The notes: generated from the letters alone by a model not told the origin. A stretch of 64,000 bases of DNA from DATAPE01 sp034667525 (GCA_034667525.1 JAXDJO010000015.1:85583-149582), one strand, 5' to 3'. Counted from the first letter of the stretch, positions 8,624-17,774 are shown. Made by a program: numbers and translations.

Positions 8624-9466
8624 CTAGTGAGGCATGTATTCGCTAGGCACCGGGTTACTGGGAAAGTACTTTTTGAAGATCTTGACGTAGGTGCCGTCTG
8701 CCACGACCTGCTGGAAAGCCTTGTTCACGGCCACGGTCAGTTGGGGCGTGTCCGGTGCGAATGCGAACCCGTAGTGCTCGTGGGTGTCGATGGACTGGAC
8801 CACCTTCAGGGAGGGCCGGTTTGCGACTTCACCAAGGGAAGACGTCTCATCGTTGATGACACCCGCGATGCGGCCAGCTTCGAGATCGGTAAACGCGTCC
8901 GGCGCGCCTTGATAGGTCTTTATCGTGATGCCGTTCGGTTGCAGGTTCTTCTCCGCCCATGTGGCTCCAGTGGTTCCCTTCTGAACTCCCACGATGTCGC
9001 CACTCTTCAGGTCGTTGGTGGTCTTGATGGTGGGAGTCTTCTGCGAATTGATCGAAAGCGCCTGACGAGCGTTGTAATAGGGCTCTGAGAAGTTCACAGA
9101 CTTGGCGCGTGCCGGAGTGATCGTTGAGGCTGCCGCAACCATGTCGAACTTATGGGCAGCCACGGCATTGAAGATCGTGTCGAAGTTGGCCTTGATCCAA
9201 ACGACCTTGAGCCCCAGCTTCTGAGCGATCGCGTCGACCATGTCGACATCGAAGCCTGTCAACTTTCCCTGGTGCGTGTACTCGAAGGGTCGGTAATCAA
9301 GGCAGGAACCGACCTTGAGCTGCCCTTGGGTGAGTGTGGTGAACGAAGGGCTTGGTGAGTTTCCTCCCGCGGCAGGCGGGTTGTTGTTGTTGCTGCCGCA
9401 GGCTGCCAGCGCCAATACGGCCAGCGTCACTACCGCGGCCACCCTCAGTCGACTCATCCGGCTCAT
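8624..9466 (-). CDS. Polar amino-acid ABC transporter substrate-binding lipoprotein (family 3)
   Basis: The 280-aa protein begins with a lipoprotein signal peptide ending LALAAC (Cys at about 23), then a Gly/Asn/Pro-rich spacer and a family 3 solute-binding fold. Typical family features are GFDVDMVDAIAQKLG, the FDTIFNAVAAHKFDMV segment and VNFSEPYY. The lipid anchor holds it outside the membrane, where it delivers a polar amino acid to the downstream permease and ATPase. The ATG at 9466 has AGGGGGA 7 nt upstream. It lies 59 nt after livF on the same strand, so both importers may share a transcript. A strong stem-loop follows the gene. Confidence 0.93.
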   Translation of the reverse strand: MSRMSRLRVAAVVTLAVLALAACGSNNNNPPAAGGNSPSPSFTTLTQGQLKVGSCLDYRPFEYTHQGKLTGFDVDMVDAIAQKLGLKVVWIKANFDTIFNAVAAHKFDMVAAASTITPARAKSVNFSEPYYNARQALSINSQKTPTIKTTNDLKSGDIVGVQKGTTGATWAEKNLQPNGITIKTYQGAPDAFTDLEAGRIAGVINDETSSLGEVANRPSLKVVQSIDTHEHYGFAFAPDTPQLTVAVNKAFQQVVADGTYVKIFKKYFPSNPVPSEYMPH

Positions 9467-9525
9467 AGATCGTTCCCCCTTCGCTGCGTTGTCTCTCCCA
9501 GGCCGAGCTCTGCGTCACGCAATTC

Positions 9526-10257
9526 TCATTCCTCTCCTAGATAAGCCTTCCGTACCTGCTCGTTGCCAAGCAAAGCCCCAGCCTCATCCTCGAGAACTAT
9601 CTCACCTGTCTCGATCACGTATCCGCGTTCCGCGGCCTGAAGCGCCATAGCCGCATTCTGCTCGATGAGGAGCACCGGCGTTCCTTGAGAGTTGATCTCG
9701 GCAATCACCTCGAAAACGCGCTCCACAATCTGAGGAGCCAATCCCATCGAGGGTTCATCGAGCATCAATAAGTTGGGCCGGCTCATCAGCGCCCGTCCGA
9801 TGGCAAGCATCTGTTGCTCGCCCCCCGACAGAGTGCCACCGGCTTGTTTACGGCGCTCTTTCAGCACGGGAAAGAGCTTGTAGATGCGCTCCTGATCGTC
9901 CAATATCTCTTTGTGGGGGGCTTTTGTCCTCTGGAACGCACCCATCGTCAGGTTCTCCGACACACTCATATTGGGAAAGATATGGCGACCTTCGGGAACC
10001 TGCACGATGCCCTTGGCGACGACGTCGTGGCTCAAAAGTCCCATGAGGCTTTGGCCCCTGAACGAGATATCTCCGTCAGAAGGCTGGTGCACCATCGAGA
10101 TCGCCCGCAGTGTCGTGGTCTTTCCCGCCCCGTTTCCCCCGATGAGGGCCACAACCTCTCCTTCTCCCACAACCAGATCGATCCCCCTCACGGCCTCGAT
10201 GCCGCCGTAGCGAACGTGAACGTTCTTGAGCTCGAGAAGCGGCGTCCCGTCAGCCAT
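9526..10257 (-). CDS. livF: Branched-chain amino-acid ABC transporter ATP-binding protein LivF
   Basis: Walker A GGNGAGKTTT, signature LSGGEQQMLAIGRAL and Walker B LLMLDEPSMGL identify the LivF subfamily. The track frame opens further upstream, but those residues are encoded inside livG and do not look like family sequence. The ATG at 10257 has AAGGA about 6 nt upstream and gives a 243-aa protein of normal LivF size. It overlaps the livG stop by 8 nt, which implies coupling. With LivG it forms the ATPase pair under the LivH-LivM channel for leucine, isoleucine or valine. Confidence 0.93.
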   Translation of the reverse strand: MADGTPLLELKNVHVRYGGIEAVRGIDLVVGEGEVVALIGGNGAGKTTTLRAISMVHQPSDGDISFRGQSLMGLLSHDVVAKGIVQVPEGRHIFPNMSVSENLTMGAFQRTKAPHKEILDDQERIYKLFPVLKERRKQAGGTLSGGEQQMLAIGRALMSRPNLLMLDEPSMGLAPQIVERVFEVIAEINSQGTPVLLIEQNAAMALQAAERGYVIETGEIVLEDEAGALLGNEQVRKAYLGEE

Positions 10258-11056
10258 CCGCATCCTTGCTCGCGCCGTCTCTTCCTGGTTCACCGGCGCC
10301 CGTCCCCAGATACGCCTCGACCACCTTGGGATCGCGTTGCACCTCCTGCGGACGTCCTTCCGCGATGACCTCGCCGTGATCCAGGACCGCGACACGATCG
10401 GAGAGACCCATCACCACCTTCATGTCGTGCTCTATCAACAGCACGGTGACGCCGTCATCGCGTATCTTTCGAACGAGATCGCGGAGAGAGTTCTTCTCTG
10501 CCGGGTTCATTCCCGCAGCCGGCTCGTCCAGTAAGAGAAGTCTGGGTTTGGTCCCAAGGGCTCGGGCGATCTCAAGCCGGCGCTGATCTCCGTAAGAAAG
10601 ATTCCGCGCCACCTCGTTAGCGAACTTCTTGATGTCACAGTAGTCAAGGAGCTCGACCGAGCGCCGCTCTCCCTCCTCCTCCTCGCGATGGAACCTCGGT
10701 CCTCTGAACAGCGCTCCGGGGATGCTGGTCTTGTGACGAGCGTCGACCCCCACAAGCACGTTCTCCAAAGCGGTCATATTCGGAAAGAGGCGTATCTGCT
10801 GGAACGTGCGGCAGATCCCCATTTCGACGATCTGATCGGGACGCTTTCCGGTGATCGGTACATCGGCGAAAGTCACGCTGCCCTCACTCGGAGCGGTAAC
10901 CCCTGTGATGCAGTTGAACAAGGTGGTTTTCCCGGCGCCATTCGGTCCGATGAGACCGAAGATCTCACCTTCGTCGATGTGCACGTCGATGTCCGAGAGA
11001 GCTCTCAGTCCCCCGAAGATCATCGACACGTCCTTCACCTCCATCAGTGGTGTCAT
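10250..11056 (-). CDS. livG: Branched-chain amino-acid ABC transporter ATP-binding protein LivG
   Basis: The 268-aa ATPase has Walker A GPNGAGKTTL, signature LSYGDQRRLEIARAL and Walker B LLLLDEPAAGM followed by NPAE, the LivG pattern. Its ATG overlaps the livM stop (ATGA). A polar tail (GEPGRDGASKDADG) follows the AYLG end at which LivG proteins normally finish; livF starts inside this tail. It partners LivF to energise import through LivHM. Confidence 0.95.
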   Translation of the reverse strand: MTPLMEVKDVSMIFGGLRALSDIDVHIDEGEIFGLIGPNGAGKTTLFNCITGVTAPSEGSVTFADVPITGKRPDQIVEMGICRTFQQIRLFPNMTALENVLVGVDARHKTSIPGALFRGPRFHREEEEGERRSVELLDYCDIKKFANEVARNLSYGDQRRLEIARALGTKPRLLLLDEPAAGMNPAEKNSLRDLVRKIRDDGVTVLLIEHDMKVVMGLSDRVAVLDHGEVIAEGRPQEVQRDPKVVEAYLGTGAGEPGRDGASKDADG

Positions 11057-12294
11057 CGCCGGGGCCCGCTCTCAGGCTCAGGCTTCGTGAGGTCTTCTTC
11101 GGCCGCCGTGTCTCTGGTCATCTGGCGGTCGACCCCCTCATCGCCTTCTCCCCCTTCGTGCAGCTCGGTGCGGCGACGTTTGGGGGCCAGAAGACCGCCG
11201 GAACGGAAGATCATCACGATCACCAACAGCAGTCCGAAGATGGCGACGCGCCCTGTATCGGGATCGAATCCGAAGATCGTGTGGCCTCCTGCCAGAGTCC
11301 TGATCACCTCGGGAAGAGCGATGATCAAGATCCCTCCCACAACAGAGCCGGCGATACTCCCCATGCCTCCGATCACCACCGCCGACAGCACCAGGATCGA
11401 TTGGAGCAACGGGAAGCTGTCGGGGGAGATGAAACCCGTGTAGGACGCGTAGATCCAACCTGCCACTCCACTCGTTGACGCGCCGATGACGAAGGCCAGC
11501 ACCTTCATCCGAGTGACCGGAACGCCCATGGCCCCCGCCGCCACCTCGTCCTCCCGGATCGCCGTCCAGTAGCGCCCCACTCGGGAGCCTTCGAGGTGGC
11601 GAAGCATGATGACCGCCAGGAGAACCGCGGGGATGAGCAGATACCACCAGTAGTACTCACTGGTAAGCCCGAATTCGAAGTTGAGGCCGAGGAGATGAAC
11701 CGACGGACTCTCTATCCCAAAGATCCCCCGAGGACCGTTGGTGATCGAGATGTTGTTCATAGTAAGCAGCACGACTTCGTGGAAGCCCAATGTCACGATC
11801 GCCAGGTAATCGCCTCGCAGGCGCAGCGTGGGAAGGCCGATGGCAACTCCGGCAGCCATCGCGACCAGCATCGCGAAAGGCAACGCCGCCCACACCGGCC
11901 ACATCGCGAAGTGGAACTGATCCGGCGCTCCGGAGTGTGTCAGAAAGGCGGTGGTATAGGCGCCGAGCATGAAGAAGGCGACGTAACCAAGGTCGAGCAG
12001 CCCCGCGAGGCCTACGACAACATTGAGACCTAGAGCAAGGAGGATCCAGATGCCGGTTCGAACCAGAACATCCTTGCCGTAGTTGCCGGTCAGGACGGGG
12101 AAGTAGCCGTTGTCCATGGCGTAGGGGATCAGCGCCATCAGTGCCGCGGCGACCAGGTAGCGGCCGTAGCCGATCCGCTGCCAACCGGTCCAAACCACGC
12201 CCGCCGGTTTGACGACCTCATCGGGCATCTTGCCCGAGAAGCGAGGGTAGTTAGCGTTCAGATAGGTCCGAAGATCGGTGCTCCGTCGCGCCAT
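11053..12294 (-). CDS. livM: Branched-chain amino-acid ABC transporter permease LivM
   Basis: The 413-aa integral membrane protein has many hydrophobic helices and LivM features: LGLNVVVGLAGLLDLGYVAFFMLGAYT, LRGDYLAIVTLGF and GRYWTAIREDEVAAGAMG. The N-terminal 35 residues are polar and a charged cytoplasmic tail (about 45 residues rich in Arg, Glu and Asp) follows the last helix. GGAGG sits 7 nt before the ATG and only 3 nt separate it from the livH stop. It forms the channel with LivH. Confidence 0.94.
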   Translation of the reverse strand: MARRSTDLRTYLNANYPRFSGKMPDEVVKPAGVVWTGWQRIGYGRYLVAAALMALIPYAMDNGYFPVLTGNYGKDVLVRTGIWILLALGLNVVVGLAGLLDLGYVAFFMLGAYTTAFLTHSGAPDQFHFAMWPVWAALPFAMLVAMAAGVAIGLPTLRLRGDYLAIVTLGFHEVVLLTMNNISITNGPRGIFGIESPSVHLLGLNFEFGLTSEYYWWYLLIPAVLLAVIMLRHLEGSRVGRYWTAIREDEVAAGAMGVPVTRMKVLAFVIGASTSGVAGWIYASYTGFISPDSFPLLQSILVLSAVVIGGMGSIAGSVVGGILIIALPEVIRTLAGGHTIFGFDPDTGRVAIFGLLLVIVMIFRSGGLLAPKRRRTELHEGGEGDEGVDRQMTRDTAAEEDLTKPEPESGPRR

Positions 12295-12297
12295 CCC

Positions 12298-13233
12298 CTA
12301 GCCTCCGATCCTCTCTCCCAGAAGACCGGTCGGCTTGAAGATCAGAACGATGACGAGGATGACGAAGGCCACCGCATCGCGCCATTCGTTTCCCACACAC
12401 GTAACGCTCATGTTCTCGATGAGCCCGAGGAGGATGCCGCCGAGCATCGCCCCGCGGATATTGCCGATCCCTCCCAGAACGGCCGCTGTGAAAGCCTTGA
12501 TCCCTGGAAGAAAGCCCATGTTGAATACGACGAAGCCGAACTGCAATGCGTACAAAGTGCCCGCTACGCCACCGAAGAAGCCTCCGATGATGAACGTCAG
12601 CATGATGACGCGATCGACGTTCACTCCCATCAACTGGGCCGCGACGACATCTTCCGACAGAGCCCGGATGCTTCTGCCGGTGTTCGTCTGATTGATGATG
12701 CGATCGAGAGCGACGAGACAGACGACTGCCGTAACGGCGATGAGCACACCGATATTCGTCACGTTGGAGCCGAACAATCCGAAGGCCTTGGTGCTTGTCA
12801 TGAAGTTCGGGAACGCCGGTTGACCTGGTCCGAGAAGGAAGTTCTGCTCCAGCAGGTAGGTAACGAAGAAGGAGGCGCCGATAGCACTGATCAGATATGA
12901 GAGGCGGGCGGCGTGACGTTTCCGCAAGGGTTTGTAGGCCAGCCGCTGCAACCCTGCAGCACCGGCGGCCGACGCGACGCCGCCGGCCAAAAGGGCGCCC
13001 ACGATGATCATGATGAGGACGGCTCCGGCCGCAGGACTGTTGAGCCCGAGCCAGGTGCCAAAGGCATAGAAAACAGCCACGGCGCCGATCGTGAACACCG
13101 CGTCGTGGGCGAAGTTGATGAGCTTCAGCACCCCGTACACCATCGTGTAGCCGAGTGCGATGAGCGCGTATAAGAAGCCCAGGATGAGACCGGTGACGAA
13201 GGTCGGGCCGATCAATCCTGTGTTGCAGTGCAA
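12298..13233 (-). CDS. livH: Branched-chain amino-acid ABC transporter permease LivH
   Basis: The 311-aa membrane protein has LivH features: YALIALGYTMVYGVLKLINFAHDAVFTIGA near the N-terminus and FGFVVFNMGFLPGIKAFTAAVLGGIG near the C-terminus. The start codon is TTG (13233), supported by GGGGGAA 4 nt upstream. It is the second gene of livKHMGF and is separated from livK by two stem-loops. Confidence 0.94.
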   Translation of the reverse strand: MHCNTGLIGPTFVTGLILGFLYALIALGYTMVYGVLKLINFAHDAVFTIGAVAVFYAFGTWLGLNSPAAGAVLIMIIVGALLAGGVASAAGAAGLQRLAYKPLRKRHAARLSYLISAIGASFFVTYLLEQNFLLGPGQPAFPNFMTSTKAFGLFGSNVTNIGVLIAVTAVVCLVALDRIINQTNTGRSIRALSEDVVAAQLMGVNVDRVIMLTFIIGGFFGGVAGTLYALQFGFVVFNMGFLPGIKAFTAAVLGGIGNIRGAMLGGILLGLIENMSVTCVGNEWRDAVAFVILVIVLIFKPTGLLGERIGG

Positions 13234-13261
13234 ATGCTTCCCCCGTTGCCGACGCGGATGC

Positions 13262-13304
13262 CCCCGATTGTCGGGGAAGCCGGGAGGGGGTGCAACCCCC
13301 TCCC
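13262..13304 (-). terminator. Two tandem stem-loops between livK and livH
   Basis: The larger is a perfect 10-bp stem, GGGAGGGGGT (13282-13291) with ACCCCCTCCC (13295-13304), and a 3-nt loop. The smaller is CCCCGA (13262-13267) with TCGGGG (13271-13276). No U-tract follows on the minus strand, so mRNA stabilisation or partial attenuation after the binding-protein gene is more likely than full termination. Confidence 0.65.
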
Positions 13305-13323
13305 TAAGATCGTCTAGGTCGAG

Positions 13324-14529
13324 CTAGCCGCCGCTGATCACCTTCCCGGACGGGCCCACCGACTTGAAGTCCTTGGCCGGAGTGCTCCACTTGTAGATCC
13401 AGATGTCCCTGGCGGGATCGACGACGAGGTTCCCGTCACTCTTGAAGGTATAGGTCTTGGTGATTCCCGGGGCGGCATGCAGGCCATGCAACGTGGAAAC
13501 GATCCCGCTCCTGACGTCGGTGACCGACGCGCTGCCGCTCTGCTTCTTGAGGGCGTTTATCACGAGGTTCGTTGCGTCGAACGCATCCGCTTCGAAGGTG
13601 CCGACCCTGCCGTACTGGGCCTTCACACCGGTGACGAAGGCTTGGGCCGCGGGCAGCTTGGTCGGGTCGGCGCAGGGGCAGGTGACGATCGCACCTGCGG
13701 CCGCAGTCTTCGCCAGAGGGCCGAAAGCTGGGTCCTTGGTCCCGTCGTCGGAGACAAAGGTTGCCGACACGCCACCTTGCTTCAGCTGGAAGTCCAACGG
13801 CCCTGCTTGCGGGTAATAGCCACCGAAGTAGACCGCTTGGGGATTTGCGTTCTTTACCTGTGCCACGACGGCGGAGTAGTCGTTCGACTTAGGGTCGATG
13901 TGGTACGGGCCTTGAACCGTTGTGCCCGACGAGTTCAGCCCGCTGGCGACGATGCCCGCAAGGGTCTTGCCATAGTCAGAGTTGTCGTCGATGACGGCAA
14001 CAGACGAGGGCTTCAAGACCGATCCGATGTACTGGGCTGCAACAGGCCCTTGGTCTGCGTCATTGGCGACAGCACGGAAGAACGTGTTCCATCCGTGCTG
14101 GGCTATCGCTGGGTCGGTCGCCGACGGGGTGATGAACGGGATGCCGGCCTGGTTGAAGAGGGGGCCACTGGCGTTCGATTCTCCCGAGAAATAGGGTCCC
14201 ACGACGGCCACGAGATCGCTGGTCTGTGCCAGCTTCCTGGCCAGGCCGGGTGCCTGAGTGGGATCGCCCTGACTGTCCTCCTTCAGCAGCGAGAGCTTGC
14301 ACGGCACGCCGCCCTTCTTGTTGGCCGAATCGACCGCGTACGCAACCCCTTGCTCGATCACCTGTCCAAGCGCTGCGGCGGGGCCGGAGAGGGCGCCCAT
14401 CGTGCCGATGGTCCAGGTGCAGTTGGACCCACCAGAGGCTGAGTTGTTGTTCTTGTTGCTGCAGCTGACAGCCAGCAGCATGAGAACCGCCACCAGAGCA
14501 ACCGAACGCAACCTTCTCGAAACCATCAT
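13324..14529 (-). CDS. livK: Branched-chain amino-acid ABC transporter substrate-binding lipoprotein LivK
   Basis: The 401-aa protein has a lipoprotein signal ending LAVSC, an Asn/Ser spacer and a Leu/Ile/Val-binding (periplasmic type I) fold: GTMGALSGPAAALG, LVAVVGPYFSGESNA, AVIDDNSDYGKTLA, PQAVYFGGYYPQAG. It captures a branched-chain or related amino acid outside the membrane for LivHM. AAGGGGG lies 8 nt before the ATG. It is the promoter-proximal gene of the cluster; a second ATG follows directly, so the start may be 14526. Confidence 0.93.
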   Translation of the reverse strand: MMVSRRLRSVALVAVLMLLAVSCSNKNNNSASGGSNCTWTIGTMGALSGPAAALGQVIEQGVAYAVDSANKKGGVPCKLSLLKEDSQGDPTQAPGLARKLAQTSDLVAVVGPYFSGESNASGPLFNQAGIPFITPSATDPAIAQHGWNTFFRAVANDADQGPVAAQYIGSVLKPSSVAVIDDNSDYGKTLAGIVASGLNSSGTTVQGPYHIDPKSNDYSAVVAQVKNANPQAVYFGGYYPQAGPLDFQLKQGGVSATFVSDDGTKDPAFGPLAKTAAAGAIVTCPCADPTKLPAAQAFVTGVKAQYGRVGTFEADAFDATNLVINALKKQSGSASVTDVRSGIVSTLHGLHAAPGITKTYTFKSDGNLVVDPARDIWIYKWSTPAKDFKSVGPSGKVISGG

Positions 14530-14679
14530 GCAGGTACCCCCTTGCTCTGCTGGTTGAGTCGTGCCGTCCGCCTAAGCAAATGCTCGCCGTCGTCTTATTT
14601 GTCCTAGGTGGAAGCGCAACATATTAGGACTCACCGCCTACTACTGCAATGGGAAGGACAGTAATCCAGCCGAGGGGGC

Positions 14680-14964
14680 CTAGGTCTTCGAGCGCAGCAT
14701 CCGGTCGAGCAGACGGTCCTGCTCGCTCTGAAGCTCGGCGATGTCGGCCAGGGCGTGCTCCCGCTGCCGAACCAGACGCTGGAGGTCATCCCGCGCGTCG
14801 CGGTGATCGCGTTCGGAAAGTGGTGTCTCGGAGACGAGCATCCGGGTTTTGGCGTCCTCGACCACATCCATCTGGAACAGCAACTGTTCCTCGATGATGT
14901 GCAGATCGTCCCTTGCCTTGCCGATGCGGTGGTTCAGTTGAGCGAGGTTCTTCTCGAGGTGCAT
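14680..14964 (-). CDS. Small coiled-coil protein, function unknown
   Basis: A 94-aa acidic and basic helix-rich protein (MHLEKNLAQLNHRIGKARDD onward) with Leu/Ile heptad spacing throughout, so probably a coiled coil with no membrane segment. The frame runs upstream to an ATG inside tRNA-Leu, but that part is tRNA sequence; ATG 14964 is the first sensible start. A TATACT box (14981 to 14976) ends 11 nt before it, with no ribosome-binding site, suggesting a leaderless transcript. I recognise no family. Confidence 0.65.
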   Translation of the reverse strand: MHLEKNLAQLNHRIGKARDDLHIIEEQLLFQMDVVEDAKTRMLVSETPLSERDHRDARDDLQRLVRQREHALADIAELQSEQDRLLDRMLRSKT

Positions 14965-15009
14965 GAGTGGCAAAAAGTATAGGTCTGGCGCCTCGCCCGG
15001 AGGCATCGG

Positions 15010-15093
15010 TGCCGGGAGCGGGACTCGAACCCGCACGGGCCGAAGCCCAATGGTGTTTGAGACCATCGCGTAAGCCAATTCCGCCATCCCGGC
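15010..15093 (-). tRNA. tRNA-Leu (anticodon CAA)
   Basis: An 84-nt class II tRNA. The acceptor stem pairs GCCGGGA with TCCCGGC, discriminator A. The T arm is GCGGG-TTCGAGT-CCCGC. The anticodon stem ATGGT/ACCAT holds loop CTCAAAC, anticodon CAA, reading UUG. The long variable arm GGGC-TTCG-GCCC is typical of Leu. The genomic 3' end reads ACCG, so CCA is not fully encoded. A TATATT -10 box lies 8 nt upstream of the 5' end. Confidence 0.96.
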
Positions 15094-15195
15094 GCGGCAC
15101 GAATATACCGTCGTGCGGTTTGCGGGCGGTGCTTATCTGCCGGGCAGGCCGCTGTGGCCGGGGTCTGCGGCGACTCGGCGAGTAAAGTCTTCTAG

Positions 15196-15801
15196 GTGCA
15201 CACCCATCAGCTGCTGAAGAGGATCGCCTCGGAAACGCCCAGCGCCGTGTGGGCGTCCAAAGCCCTGGCCAAGTATCTGATCGCAGACTTCGACATCCTC
15301 AGTTATTTCTTCTCGAGCGACGTACGCCCCGACCAACTCACCTCGGATGCGCATGACCGGATTGACGATCTGCTATTGGTGACCCCCGGTGCTCTGACTT
15401 TCTACAGGTTGACCACCAGGGGATTGCAAGCTGGAAGCGACGGCACATGGATCGAGTCTCAACATCTCGAGAAGTCGGTGGTGCCGCTCACACACCTCGC
15501 AAACATGCACATGGATTGGGAGTCAAAGCGGCCGTTCGCTGGAGATGCCCCCGACCACGATCCCGAGCTCCATCTGACGATCAAACTGGACATCGAGATA
15601 CCTCCTCTGGGAAGAGAGATCAGGCTCCCCTACCGCGATGATGAAGCGCAAAGAGACGCGGTCTCGATCAGACATCAGATCGAGACGTTCGCGGAAGCTC
15701 TGCTCTTGGAGGTCCACGATGAATTGCAGCCCGTCGTTCCGCTTGACCTGGATCTGGGATCGAGCGTGGAGACGCAGAGGATGCCGCACGCCGACGCGTA
15801 G
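15196..15801 (+). CDS. Conserved-looking soluble protein of unknown function
   Basis: A 201-aa protein with no signal peptide or membrane segment. A helical N-terminus (LLKRIASETPSAVWASKALAKYL) is followed by a segment rich in beta-strand residues (LLLVTPGALTFYRL) and an acidic helical C-terminal part (HQIETFAEALLLEVHDELQ). The middle loosely recalls a PH-like fold, but I would not assign it. The GTG start at 15196 lies exactly 7 nt after TAAAGT (15183-15188), a leaderless arrangement that supports a real gene. It ends 24 bp from trpA, which converges on it. Confidence 0.7.
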   Translation: MHTHQLLKRIASETPSAVWASKALAKYLIADFDILSYFFSSDVRPDQLTSDAHDRIDDLLLVTPGALTFYRLTTRGLQAGSDGTWIESQHLEKSVVPLTHLANMHMDWESKRPFAGDAPDHDPELHLTIKLDIEIPPLGREIRLPYRDDEAQRDAVSIRHQIETFAEALLLEVHDELQPVVPLDLDLGSSVETQRMPHADA

Positions 15802-15825
15802 GCAACCTGTACTTCGAGGTACCCG

Positions 15826-16602
15826 CTAAGCGCGGTCCAGGGCCTCCCTCACCTTTCTCAAGAAGTCGCGCGCCGCGGCGGAACCCTGTTCCAAGATCAG
15901 GTTCACCACCGTAGTTCCGATCACCACGCCGTCGGCAGACCGCGTCGCTTCCACCGCGTGCTCAACCGTCGAGACACCGATGCCGACCAGTACGGGAAGA
16001 TCGGTTGCATCGCGGCACCTCGACACCACTCGCTCGGCGCGGTCAGACAACGATTCCCGGGTGCCGGTAACCCCAAGGGTGGAGACCGCATAGACAAAGC
16101 CGGTGGCGGATGCCGCAATTTTCGCTACTCGCTCCTGGGATGAAGTTGGTGCCACCAGGGGAACCCACGCGAGTCCTTCTTCTGCAGCGGCGGCCCTAAG
16201 GGAGACCGACTCCTCGATCGGAAGATCAGGCACGATCAATCCGTCGAAACCCGCCTTGGCCGCCTTCTTGCAGAACGGGCTCTCGCCGACTCGATGGATC
16301 GGGTTGTAATAGGTCATAGCCAATCGCGGCGCCGACTTGTCCACATGCCCGGTTAGCTCCAGAGCGTCGAGAGGGCCGACACCCCCGGCGATAGCACGCT
16401 CCCCTGCCGCAGTGATGACAGGTCCGTCCATGAGAGGGTCGGAGAAGGGCAAACCCACCTCGACCGCGTCGGCGCAGCTCTCAACCGCCGAGAGAGCGTC
16501 GGCAAACGTGAACCTGTCGGGAGTTCCACCCATTACATAAGGAACCAGCAGCTTCTTGCCCTGGCCCCGCAACCGGTTCAAACGGTCGCGCAGTTCGGTC
16601 AT
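15826..16602 (-). CDS. trpA: Tryptophan synthase alpha chain
   Basis: The 258-aa TIM-barrel protein has LLVPYVMGGTPD, EVGLPFSDPLMDGPVI (with the catalytic Glu), GFDGLIVPDLPIEES (with the catalytic Asp), and GFVYAVSTLGVTG plus VGIGVS for phosphate binding. It cleaves indole-3-glycerol phosphate and passes indole through the tunnel to TrpB. ATG 16602 overlaps the trpB stop as ATGA; a longer frame upstream lies inside trpB. Last gene of trpCBA. Confidence 0.96.
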   Translation of the reverse strand: MTELRDRLNRLRGQGKKLLVPYVMGGTPDRFTFADALSAVESCADAVEVGLPFSDPLMDGPVITAAGERAIAGGVGPLDALELTGHVDKSAPRLAMTYYNPIHRVGESPFCKKAAKAGFDGLIVPDLPIEESVSLRAAAAEEGLAWVPLVAPTSSQERVAKIAASATGFVYAVSTLGVTGTRESLSDRAERVVSRCRDATDLPVLVGIGVSTVEHAVEATRSADGVVIGTTVVNLILEQGSAAARDFLRKVREALDRA

Positions 16603-17774
16603 CTTTCCCAGGTCTCGGCAACCGTTGCTACGTCTTTGTCTCCGCGACCGGAGAGCCCGACAAGCACGACCTCGGCATCGGATTCCCCCTTCAGAACGTG
16701 CGCCAGTGCGTGGGCAGGCTCCAACGCAGGCAGGATGCCTTCGGTCTCCCCCAGCACTTTGAATGCCGCCAAGGCCTCGTCGTCGGTGATGGACGTGTAG
16801 GTCGCCCGGCCGCTGGCCGCCAGCCACGAATGCTCCGGCCCGACCCCCGGGTAATCCAGCCCGGCCGAGATCGAGTGAGCTTCCGTTATCAGGCCCTGGT
16901 CGTCCTGCAACAGCATGCTCCGCGCGCCGTGCAGAACACCTGGCCGTCCGCTGGTTATCGCAGCACCGTGACGGCCATGGAGGCCCTCGCCCGCGGCCTC
17001 GACACCTATCAAGCGCACCTTCTCGTCGCGATAGAAGCTGCGAAACAAGCCGACCGCATTGGAGCCCCCGCCCACGCATGCCACCACTTCATCGGGAAGC
17101 CCGCCGGCCATCTCCAGCATCTGGGCGCGAGCCTCGGTCCCGATCACCGATTGCAGGGAAGCGACAAGCTCCGGGTAAGGGTGCGGTCCTACGACTGACC
17201 CGATGACGTAATAGGTGTCCTCGACGTTGGTCACCCAGTCGCGCAGCGCTTCGTTGATGGCGTCCTTCAACGTTTCCGAGCCGGCCTCGACCGGGACCAC
17301 AACCGCTCCCAGCATCTGCATCCTGACCACGTTCAACTGCTGGCGGCGAACATCGGTTGCACCCATGTAGACAACGCACGGCAATCCGAAGAGGGCCGCA
17401 GCGGTGGCCGTTGCCACTCCGTGCTGACCGGCTCCCGTCTCCGCGATGATGCGCGTCTTTCCCATCCGTTGCGCGAGCAGGACCTGCCCGACGGTGTTGT
17501 TGATCTTGTGCGCGCCCGTGTGTGCGAGATCTTCCCGTTTCAACAGCACCCGCCGCCCCGCTCGTTCCGAGAACCGTCGCGCCTCATACAAAGGTGTCGG
17601 GCGCCCCACCACCGTCCGCCGAAGGTCGTCGAGCTCTGCGACGAAGGCTTCGTCATCGCGCGCCGCTTCCCATTCGCGCTCGAGCTCGTTCAACGCAGCC
17701 ATCAACGCCTCGGGGACGTAACGCCCGCCGAACTCCCCGAAACGCCCGTCAGCATCCGGCACTTCGAAGTTCAC
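16599..17774 (-). CDS. trpB: Tryptophan synthase beta chain
   Basis: The 391-aa PLP enzyme has KREDLAHTGAHKINN (Schiff-base Lys in HKINN), the catalytic Glu in ETGAGQHGVA, and the phosphate-binding GGGSNAVG. It condenses indole with serine to give tryptophan. It overlaps trpC at its start and trpA at its stop by 4 nt each. The N-terminus (DADGRFGEFGGRYVPEALM) matches the main TrpB1 family rather than TrpB2. Confidence 0.97.
   Translation of the reverse strand: MNFEVPDADGRFGEFGGRYVPEALMAALNELEREWEAARDDEAFVAELDDLRRTVVGRPTPLYEARRFSERAGRRVLLKREDLAHTGAHKINNTVGQVLLAQRMGKTRIIAETGAGQHGVATATAAALFGLPCVVYMGATDVRRQQLNVVRMQMLGAVVVPVEAGSETLKDAINEALRDWVTNVEDTYYVIGSVVGPHPYPELVASLQSVIGTEARAQMLEMAGGLPDEVVACVGGGSNAVGLFRSFYRDEKVRLIGVEAAGEGLHGRHGAAITSGRPGVLHGARSMLLQDDQGLITEAHSISAGLDYPGVGPEHSWLAASGRATYTSITDDEALAAFKVLGETEGILPALEPAHALAHVLKGESDAEVVLVGLSGRGDKDVATVAETWER

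Noticed and set aside
14965..15087. N-terminal extension of the coiled-coil ORF (MAELAYAMVSNT start)
   Set aside because: It is the translation of tRNA-Leu; such tRNA-derived N-termini are a common false start.
15802..15825. Terminator between the convergent 15196 gene and trpA
   Set aside because: Only a 4-bp GTAC palindrome and no U-tract.
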